This document shows positions 61,901 through 64,000 of a stretch of 64,000 nucleotides of DNA, piece by piece (the first letter of the stretch is position 1; the number at the start of each line of letters is the position of its first letter). Below the pieces are notes generated by a model that searched no databases, had not been told where the DNA came from, and was given only the letters and a program-made list of their open reading frames with translations. The translations under genes and the position numbers were made by a program. The stretch comes from Bolinopsis microptera (taxonomy: Eukaryota > Ctenophora > Tentaculata > Lobata > Bolinopsidae), in the NCBI RefSeq assembly GCF_026151205.1, contig NC_087076.1, positions 2,689,902 to 2,753,901 of the forward strand. The letters run 5' to 3'.

Positions 61901-62892
61901 GTAATTAACCGTAATCACTTGTCGATTAGTTGTGTTTTACTGTCGTGTTAACTAGCTGTCTTAACTTTTTAATGTTAATTGTCCGCCGACTTCACAGCTC
62001 TGATTGCGAAATCGTGGGATTGATTGCACGTGATCCTTTGATGGACAGGGCTGAGTTTTTCAAATAATTCTGTGGCTGTATTGACGTACGTCAGAAATAT
62101 TAAAAATATTGATTCTTTGATCAGCTATAATCATCACGGTTGATGTATTAGTGCATGCCTCAAATCGCTTTAAAGCCAAAGATTTTCTGAATATATTCAC
62201 AGGTTTTACCTAAATGTTTTACTCCATCTTGTGATCTTTTTGTGTTCATTTTCCGATTTCTCTGTGTTGATTTGTGCCCGTACAATTATACTATGATTAT
62301 ACTTTAACTTGCATGTGCTTTCTGTAAAAACGTCGCCCAACTTGGGCTCATTCAGCTGATTACCTTGAACTATTTCTCCGAACTGAATGATGTAAAGTGA
62401 AAGAAAAACTGAAACTGGAGCTACCAATTCAGGAAGACGGCGTCTATGTGCACGGTCTATTTATTGAAGGTGCAATCTGGGACAGGACTGAAAAGATGAT
62501 GGGTGAAGCGGCCCCCAAGATATTGTACGATACGATACCTGTAGTATGGCTTAAACCTGCGGAGAAAAAGAATATATCCAAAGAAGGGATTTACGAGGTA
62601 AGAACTGAAACATTTGAGTGAAATTAGATAACTAAACTTTTTTACCTTTACCTTATCAAGAAAAAAAAAGATTGGATTCCGTTCAATTCTGTTTATGTTA
62701 AAGTTGGAACACATTTTAACTCATTTCATCCTTATACAGGCGCCTGTCTACAAGACATCTGAAAGAAGAGGAACTTTGTCTACCACAGGACACTCTACAA
62801 ACTTTGTAATGTTCATGATGATGAAATCAGACAAGCCACAGGAGCATTGGGTGAATAGAGGTGTAGCACTATTAACTCAGCTGGATGATTAG
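18587..62892 (+). CDS. DNAH7: Axonemal dynein heavy chain, DNAH7-type (whole gene, 50 exons)
   Basis: The single-headed inner-arm dynein motor heavy chain of cilia and flagella, a AAA+ ATPase that walks on doublet microtubules. I placed 50 exons with GT-AG junctions; every exon-exon phase agrees, no stop interrupts, and the joined frame is 12,156 nt (4051 residues), close to the roughly 4000 residues of DNAH3/7/12. Order: tail and linker (1-1321), AAA1 (1322-1547), AAA2 (to 1974), AAA3 (to 2320), AAA4, stalk and microtubule-binding domain (to about 2900), AAA5-6 and C-terminal domain ending [15 protein letters not shown]7 fits best from motifs such as [14 protein letters not shown] and [17 protein letters not shown]3 or DNAH12 are close alternatives. 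Exons are given in the next seven entries. The gene is intact despite large insertions in introns 8, 11, 21, 24, 39 and 46. Confidence 0.93.
21267..21890. mobile_element. 624-bp foldback MITE with TTAA flanks (intron 8)
   Basis: Two arms of about 235 bp (21267-21500 and 21655-21890) are near-perfect inverted copies. The ends read GGGGGCAGGGGGGG and CCCCCCCTGCCCCC, and TTAA stands on both sides (21263-21266, 21891-21894). A smaller inverted pair around AAAATCTTGGACC sits in the spacer. TTAA targets are the hallmark of piggyBac-type transposases, so this is probably a non-autonomous piggyBac-related element. No coding capacity. Confidence 0.85.
23011..26845. mobile_element. 3.8-kb TIR element containing a TCC array (intron 11)
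   Basis: The left end (a G-run, then GTGTCACGTCCGTCTATGTC) and the right end are inverted copies; the right end read in reverse is a G-run, then TGTCATGTCCGTCTATGTCC. The direct repeat CATCACT flanks the whole (23004-23010 and 26846-26852), giving a 7- to 8-bp target duplication suggestive of hAT-type transposition. Inside are GTCCG-based tandem arrays at both ends (about 23040-23160 and 26620-26830), sharing the block GTCTCATAGAATCCAAAAAG, and a long TCC tract between them. No transposase is seen. Confidence 0.65.
23300..26600 (+). repeat. 3.3-kb pyrimidine-rich TCC satellite with higher-order units
   Basis: Almost pure TCC/CAG/TGGG triplet and hexamer variants (TCCTCC, CAGTCC, CTGGGTCC, CAGCCA). 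A recognisable block starting GGGTCTTCCTGATCCTCCCC recurs at about 24190, 24785, 25430 and 26030, with a related start at 23338. This gives a higher-order period of roughly 600-645 bp, so the array grew by duplication of long blocks. The long open frame in its first part is low-complexity and not a gene. Confidence 0.9.
26941..31675 (+). CDS. DNAH7: Dynein heavy chain exons 12-21: tail and linker (residues 584-1321)
   Basis: Exons: 26941-27144, 27630-27791, 27935-28123, 28243-28413, 28722-28904, 29165-29603, 29728-30012, 30163-30296, 30993-31145, 31381-31675. Exon 12 starts after CCTCAG with [12 protein letters not shown], the only start that keeps phase with exon 11. Exons 17-21 encode the linker (DHC_N2 region), including [18 protein letters not shown] and [15 protein letters not shown], which swings across the AAA ring during the power stroke. 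Exon 21 ends VKYGNEYLG, directly before AAA1, as in other dyneins. Confidence 0.92.
31710..34076. mobile_element. 2.4-kb TIR element rich in TTTGTCACA (intron 21)
   Basis: A 42-bp perfect inverted repeat forms the ends (31710-31751 and 34035-34076, starting GCTATATGGACACGTTCATT). An 8-bp direct repeat TATTTCGT lies just outside at 31684-31691 and 34087-34094 and may be a target duplication. Internally a block of about 60-100 bp around GGGGCAAGACATGTTTACTT recurs at about 32565, 32875 and 33315. No transposase frame is seen, so the element is non-autonomous. The class is not determined. Confidence 0.75.
34195..35215 (+). CDS. DNAH7: Dynein heavy chain exons 22-24: AAA1, main ATPase site (residues 1322-1547)
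   Basis: Exons: 34195-34424, 34570-34696, 34896-35215. Walker A GPAGTGKT lies at residues 1354-1361 and Walker B CFDEFNR at about 1404-1410. The usual AAA1 markers GDSDGLD-like (NCSDGLDF), [18 protein letters not shown] and [13 protein letters not shown] are present. All residues expected for ATP hydrolysis are there. This is the site that powers movement. Introns 21 and 24 on either side are the two largest transposon traps of the gene apart from introns 11 and 46. Confidence 0.95.
37089..40604 (-). CDS. LINE ORF2: hydrophobic leader, NPGP, endonuclease and reverse transcriptase
   Basis: 1171 residues. Residues 1-180 form a leader with three hydrophobic stretches (about 71-90, 115-140, 158-177), ending in LNPGP (NPGP at 183-186). 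The AP-type endonuclease follows, with [25 protein letters not shown] and [10 protein letters not shown]. The RT contains [46 protein letters not shown] and catalytic YADD. The thumb and a C-terminal region close with [13 protein letters not shown] and a short tail. It performs target-primed reverse transcription. NPGP at this point recalls 2A-like sequences known in some LINEs, but the preceding D-x-E signature is absent. The frame is uninterrupted. Confidence 0.93.
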   Translation of the reverse strand: MPPISGTFGHCPFSHMLDNESFRLRIGLFACKRPRTQSRNAHIHINTFIPNKIYTFNSPCTPHINYNYHNHMFLFYSLIMTYLLPILLSTTRSMNTVFPLDSNIHSSLLLDSPRYLIPFLACSHIKLFFVIISSWFIRNVLLPGKMNRVKYSSRLRRLVSLFILWVFSLNFLLITLVNPSMLNPGPNSLSVLYQNVQGLIPFSNLSSSHPLLDGNKISELQSFANIEQPDIIALNETWLKKSISSNEIFPSSQYEIFRNDRTRKTHPQDPNNPKKFRENGGGVLLAVRSDLDATTTRLPVSLGAEMLAVKIAFPNKESIVICTCYRVGTLGLPNHDVIVSYIRKLVSKKNPPKIYVIGDFNLPHTDWLSSSSTVPIEQSFIDSFSDLSLSQLITSPTHKSGNTLDILLSNYDNTIDNLNVCDPHSVCKSDHFPVTFSIKSSFSRKKTPKRKIYNYKKANWDMINRELCSINWQVLECLDPDSSWKLVKDCIMNLVDKHIPKVTIKSEFQPPWFDSELFSSCRKKDRLRAKFKISGSISDELKFVTSRKDFKRLSSAKIRDNLFNSDDPALITKKFWSHVKYKSNSCRIPNCVSYSGQLRFKPKAQAELINSFFYNQFSDPSLYDTDISYVNDVDFDIDFDHRDVRKLLSNINSNKAQGPDGIHGKILKNCSVGLAYPLTCIFRGSYNSGYIPQEWKLANVVPIFKKGKKSEVENYRPISLTCLVMKVFERIVKRKLLSLTSTLLDPRQHGFLEHKSCTTNMVDFCDSLALSLNENIINHVVYFDFAKAFDSVNHDILLHKLKTLYNIDGTLLKFLTNYLQGRYQRVVIGNEMSSTLSVNSGVPQGSILGPLLFVLFINDIPLGLSDNTDIVLYADDTKIWRKIHSSSDNTNLQMDIDYLSDWALRNKMRFHPAKCKVLIVSGKPSLSPPFAYNLDGSPLVYVELEKDLGVDVTPKLSWNSQCDRIYTKACQQLGMVRRDGHIVIDQKRRRALYLSLVRSQFENCSIIWRPCNKSLSDKLESLQKRAIKWILSEEGRSYPPEQYVKKCKLVDILPLSQKFDLNDLIFFHKVLNNLIPVSLPHYLSLYQGTSRLRRCHLDSLSIVSSILPKLSQNSHTTCTSNSPLAKSFFYRTHILWNGLPLQVRQIVSTSLFKAEVTKHLWKCLLDSETTV
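40702..42084 (-). CDS. LINE ORF1: AlkB-like 2OG-Fe(II) dioxygenase fused to SGNH esterase
   Basis: 460 residues. Residues 1-70 are a Leu/Lys-rich helical lead. Residues about 75-225 match AlkB: RYHNDDE supplies His143 and Asp145, YCLHKV supplies His204 (the iron triad), and RYSLSFR supplies Arg216 and Arg222 (the R-x5-R that holds 2-oxoglutarate). The strand [15 protein letters not shown] lines up with the AlkB segment before the nucleotide lid. A Pro/Thr linker (230-262) leads to an SGNH domain (268-445) with FGTSM (Ser275), VGTND (331-335) and DWLH (Asp425, His428). AlkB enzymes remove N-methyl damage from RNA or DNA; here it may repair element RNA or cDNA, or undo host RNA marks (inference). 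No key residue is missing. Confidence 0.9.
   Translation of the reverse strand: MDLNSVTNVLNSFSLKELKALKASVENVMKLKRDSVKCEDFLELHSDFVQNKSVQHGTLMSELETLMAKQTAVKTATKWLTSTGEEYVWSSSNGHTTTKEPIDILNYPGISELMHDINSKFGCKLNSCLASMYKSGSCATRYHNDDEVSLDQSQGIYVVSFGAERTLDIIPENGDKRCNSKCHITPKDCSLYIMKPGCQEYCLHKVRAERSAKETRYSLSFRCQIPKTDTNVVREQNVLTTIPMPPTTTSTPTLYYRNAPRKPKSRKTTVLFGTSMTKFVRTNKLGFRGRKVINVSQSGAKIRDITENIQHFHKTHAAAEADDIEKIILSVGTNDIKHSKYGVQFLRKYLNDLIDTTKQLFPAAIIIIQCCLPIKCLYSYIAKNVLDFNNILKDLCLNNNCVFLDCFSEFLTRDFRSCNELLYHDWLHLNMRGVGLLSTWLKFVVNEHSFDRVVNNLLGI
42085..42200 (-). promoter_or_regulatory. 5' UTR/internal promoter of the minus-strand LINE with YY1-like sites
   Basis: On the LINE sense strand two CGCCATNTT words occur 21 bp apart (CGCCATCTT at 42114-42106, CGCCATTTT at 42135-42127). 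A CTTCCTGG ETS-like core and a TGACGTGACC CRE-like word lie further upstream. CGCCATNTT is the YY1 consensus. The sites sit within about 55 bp of the ORF1 ATG. Function is inferred from motif only. Confidence 0.45.
42608..44866 (+). CDS. DNAH7: Dynein heavy chain exons 25-31: AAA2 (residues 1548-1974)
   Basis: Exons: 42608-42704, 42837-42958, 43253-43427, 43559-43723, 43900-44173, 44275-44495, 44640-44866. The P-loop reads GATMAGKTS (about 1635-1643), slightly unlike the GEPFGGKT-type loops common in this position, though Lys and Thr are kept. [39 protein letters not shown] and [15 protein letters not shown] are textbook dynein segments. AAA2 binds but does not cycle ATP in known dyneins. Confidence 0.94.
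45097..46510 (+). CDS. DNAH7: Dynein heavy chain exons 32-35: AAA3 (residues 1975-2320)
   Basis: Exons: 45097-45254, 45412-45642, 45752-46223, 46334-46510. Walker A GPTGTGKS sits at 2006-2013 and Walker [10 protein letters not shown] at about 2070-2078, followed by [13 protein letters not shown] and the sensor-like [33 protein letters not shown] closes the small subdomain. AAA3 regulates release from the microtubule in known dyneins. Intron 32 contains a C-run flanked by a 7-bp direct repeat. Confidence 0.95.
45269..45306. other. C-run flanked by 7-bp direct repeats
   Basis: ACATTGC stands on both sides (45269-45275 and 45300-45306) of a C-run ending CTGCCCCC. The C-run end matches the terminus of the TTAA foldback element at 21267-21890. 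It may be an excision or deletion remnant of a transposon. Confidence 0.4.
46640..49914 (+). CDS. DNAH7: Dynein heavy chain exons 36-40: AAA4, stalk, microtubule-binding domain, start of AAA5
   Basis: Exons: 46640-47659, 47821-47979, 48111-48266, 48413-48613, 49440-49914 (residues 2321-2990). AAA4 Walker A is GVGGSGRQ (2367-2374), with VFMMNDNQI as Walker B. The stalk's outgoing coiled coil runs from the end of exon 36 through exon 37. Exons 38-39 (2714-2832) encode the microtubule-binding domain ([41 protein letters not shown]), and exon 40 the returning coiled coil ([14 protein letters not shown]) and [10 protein letters not shown] of AAA5. Intron 39 holds the telomere-repeat element, placed between the two arms of the stalk coding sequence. 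Confidence 0.95.
48646..49296. mobile_element. Telomere-repeat element with inverted CAATTGACCCC ends (intron 39)
   Basis: The left end carries three GACCCCCCGACAATT units and the right end carries the same words inverted, so the ends are TIR-like. The 9-bp word GTTTGTTCT flanks the whole (48637-48645 and 49297-49305), a probable target duplication of the size seen with Mutator-like elements. Between the ends lie about 430 bp of (CCCTGA)n and (CCCTAA)n. No coding sequence. Confidence 0.6.
48720..49157 (+). repeat. Interstitial telomere-type array (CCCTAA)n with (CCCTGA)n
   Basis: The array starts as CCCTGA (48722-48830), changes to CCCTAA (about 48831-48955 and 49000-49105), and ends in mixed units. 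CCCTAA is the complement of TTAGGG, the usual animal telomere repeat. The open frames across it are low-complexity artefacts. Confidence 0.9.
50041..62892 (+). CDS. DNAH7: Dynein heavy chain exons 41-50: AAA5-AAA6 and C-terminal domain (residues 2991-4051)
   Basis: Exons: 50041-50311, 50463-50583, 50763-50981, 51177-51270, 51445-53279, 53381-53533, 61419-61491, 61631-61731, 62433-62597, 62740-62892. Exon 45 is unusually long (1835 bp, 611 residues), covering AAA6 with [29 protein letters not shown] and [20 protein letters not shown]-like sequence (here AYLTGEC). The C-terminal domain includes [29 protein letters not shown] and [19 protein letters not shown], ending QLDD with TAG at 62890-62892. 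Intron 46 (7.9 kb) contains an entire antisense gene. Confidence 0.95.
53879..53884 (-). terminator. Poly(A) signal AATAAA of the antisense gene
   Basis: AATAAA on the minus strand, 34 bases after the stop codon at 53918-53920. Confidence 0.6.
53879..61224 (-). CDS. Antisense gene nested in dynein intron 46: unknown Ser/Pro/Lys-rich protein
   Basis: Exons in transcript order: 61224-60960 (ATG at 61161), 60795-60676, 60514-59542, 59396-59299, 59174-58713, 58594-58405, 56985-56366, 56219-55980, 55658-55513, 55207-55090, 55019-54792, 54208-53918 (TGA). All junctions but one are GT-AG and in phase; the exon 1-2 join (phase 1 to phase 0) does not fit, so a small exon or other donor is missed there. 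About 1230 residues, mostly low-complexity. There is a basic [10 protein letters not shown] near the start, a Lys-rich middle ([14 protein letters not shown]), an acidic patch [13 protein letters not shown], and a basic end [12 protein letters not shown] helical [20 protein letters not shown] lies near the C-terminus. I recognise no family. A poly(A) signal is at 53879-53884. Confidence 0.75.
54365..54425 (+). repeat. Inverted partial copy of the penultimate exon of the antisense gene
   Basis: Plus-strand CAGACTCACGTTATATATGA and its neighbours match, in opposite orientation, the exon sequence at 54829-54890 (coding [15 protein letters not shown]). About 60 bp are shared at roughly 85-90 percent by eye. 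The copy continues into CTCGTAGATAAC, itself the reverse of a word within the copy, giving a small hairpin. Confidence 0.75.
54440..54785. repeat. 26-bp satellite array, GTGCTCAGAAAGTGAGGATA type
   Basis: About 13 tandem units, alternating between a form ending TATCTAAA and one ending TATGTTAA. The array fills the space between the inverted exon copy and the exon itself, inside the last intron of the antisense gene. Confidence 0.9.
55294..55462. mobile_element. 169-bp palindromic MITE with TA flanks
   Basis: Inverted ends CCTTAGTTCCCAAAAAT (17 bp), with TA on each side (55292-55293, 55463-55464). It is AT-rich inside. TA targets and short TIRs suggest a Tc1/mariner-type non-autonomous element. 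It sits in an intron of the antisense gene. Confidence 0.7.
57067..57882. mobile_element. 816-bp MITE with TTAA flanks, related to the one at 21267
   Basis: The ends GGCCACAGGGGGGG and CCCCCCCTGTGGCC are flanked by TTAA (57063-57066, 57883-57886). It contains the core GGAGAAGATAGATTTT, also present twice (once per arm) in the 21267-21890 element, and GGTTAACCTCAT words repeated inside. No transposase. It lies in the intron between exons 6 and 7 of the antisense gene. Confidence 0.75.
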
Positions 62893-64000
62893 AAACCACA
62901 TAATGGGCTATTTAGAGACCAACTGGCATGATTCAGTTCTGAGGCAATTTCATGTTCTAATCAGATGAGATCATGATGGTCACGCCAGACTGCGAGTATT
63001 GCAGATAGTTGCAGAACCTAGCAACCGTCCTTACTCATGCATTTACCAGACTTAAGACTAGTCTTTGAAGAGACCTCGTGACTGATGAAGATTTTTGCAA
63101 TTGAGGTTTGGTGACCCTCATATTATAGTTTTAGTCGGATCATGCGACGTTAAACGTTTACTGCTCCTCTGTTGCCAGCAAGTGCGTCATCTCACAGTAG
63201 AGAACAAAGGATTAAAGAGCGCACTAACAGTGAAATGGAGTAGACAATTGGGCTTTTGTAAACGCTGGGAAATAGGGCTGCCTTGTTTTGAAATTTAGTG
63301 TTCAGATACTACTGCATAGTGCATAACATATGAAGTTGCGCTCCAGTTTCTTTCTTTCAGCAGGGAGCTGCTAATTCAGCACATTTTTTCATTGTTGATA
63401 AAGTTTTGTTGTACTTTCGAGCTTGAAGTTCACAATCTACTGGATTTAAGAATGGTAAAGGGAACCTCTCATTCAACAAAAAGAAAGATGAGGTCAAAAT
63501 CTCTTTCATTTGGGGCTGTTGGACGGTAAGCAGTGATTTACTTGCATCTATAATTATTGATGAATATGATACTATAATTAATAGATGTTTTATTTTATAC
63601 GGTCTTTTGATATAAGAGTTTTTCACAAATATTAGTACAGTTGTGGCTAACGGGGATGAATATCTCTTCTCTGATCGAGTTTTATCTACAGATTACTGTG
63701 TTTGTGGTAACACGGTCCAGTGTTACATTTACAATACTGTTATGTTATATTATTAATAGCAACTTAGTTTTGTAAAAAGTGTACAGATATATACTTATAT
63801 AGTAATCACATTTTCTATGAAAAATTGCCTTTTGCCTTCTACACAATATAATAACATGATGCATAAGATCTGCCTGAGATTTGTCGGAATATTCCACATT
63901 TATGCAGTTATGAGAGAGAAGGATAATTTTGCAGTGATGGTCATGTTTATGGTGTTGTTTTACAGACTTCACAATTCCGGTACACAGTACACTCAAATAT
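62893..64000. other. Downstream of the dynein stop codon
   Basis: Presumed 3' UTR followed by AT-rich intergenic DNA. I found no convincing poly(A) signal in the first 300 bases, and no further gene. Confidence 0.4.

Noticed and set aside
63095-63298. 67-codon frame downstream of the dynein gene
   Set aside because: No domain, no splice context and no codon pattern. Likely chance in AT-rich DNA.

Overview
This is a window of animal nuclear DNA: AT-rich, with many short GT-AG introns, CR1-like and RTE-like LINEs, TIR transposons, an LTR element and an internal block of CCCTAA telomere-type repeats. A complete axonemal dynein heavy chain shows that the host builds motile cilia. The elements suggest an invertebrate, but the species cannot be named from the sequence.

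Layout. 1-9600 is repeat-rich DNA: the start of a minus-strand ORF cut by the window edge, an RTE-like reverse transcriptase fragment, and an apparently whole CR1-like LINE (2.85-7.13 kb) with an SGNH-esterase ORF1 and a PHD finger-endonuclease-RT ORF2. 9648-16715 is an LTR element in minus orientation, with nearly identical 834-bp LTRs and a 5-bp target duplication, sitting in a short minisatellite. 18587-62892 is one plus-strand gene, a DNAH7-type inner-arm dynein heavy chain. I placed 50 exons; all splice phases agree and they give about 4051 residues, the normal family length.

The dynein introns are packed with insertions: a TTAA-flanked foldback element (intron 8); a TIR element holding a 3.3-kb TCC array (intron 11); a 2.4-kb TIR element studded with TTTGTCACA (intron 21); a 7.3-kb TIR element (intron 24) that has itself received an intact minus-strand LINE; a telomere-repeat element with a 9-bp target duplication (intron 39); and, in intron 46, a whole antisense gene of about 12 exons for an unrecognised Ser/Pro/Lys-rich protein, which in turn holds two MITEs and a satellite array.

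The most notable find is the intron-24 LINE. Its 460-residue ORF1 fuses an AlkB-like 2-oxoglutarate/Fe(II) dioxygenase, with every canonical active-site residue in place, to an SGNH esterase domain. ORF2 (1171 residues, endonuclease plus reverse transcriptase) has a hydrophobic leader ending in NPGP. This looks like a retrotransposon carrying its own nucleic-acid demethylase. A standard LINE is not expected to have one, although plant RNA viruses do carry AlkB domains.
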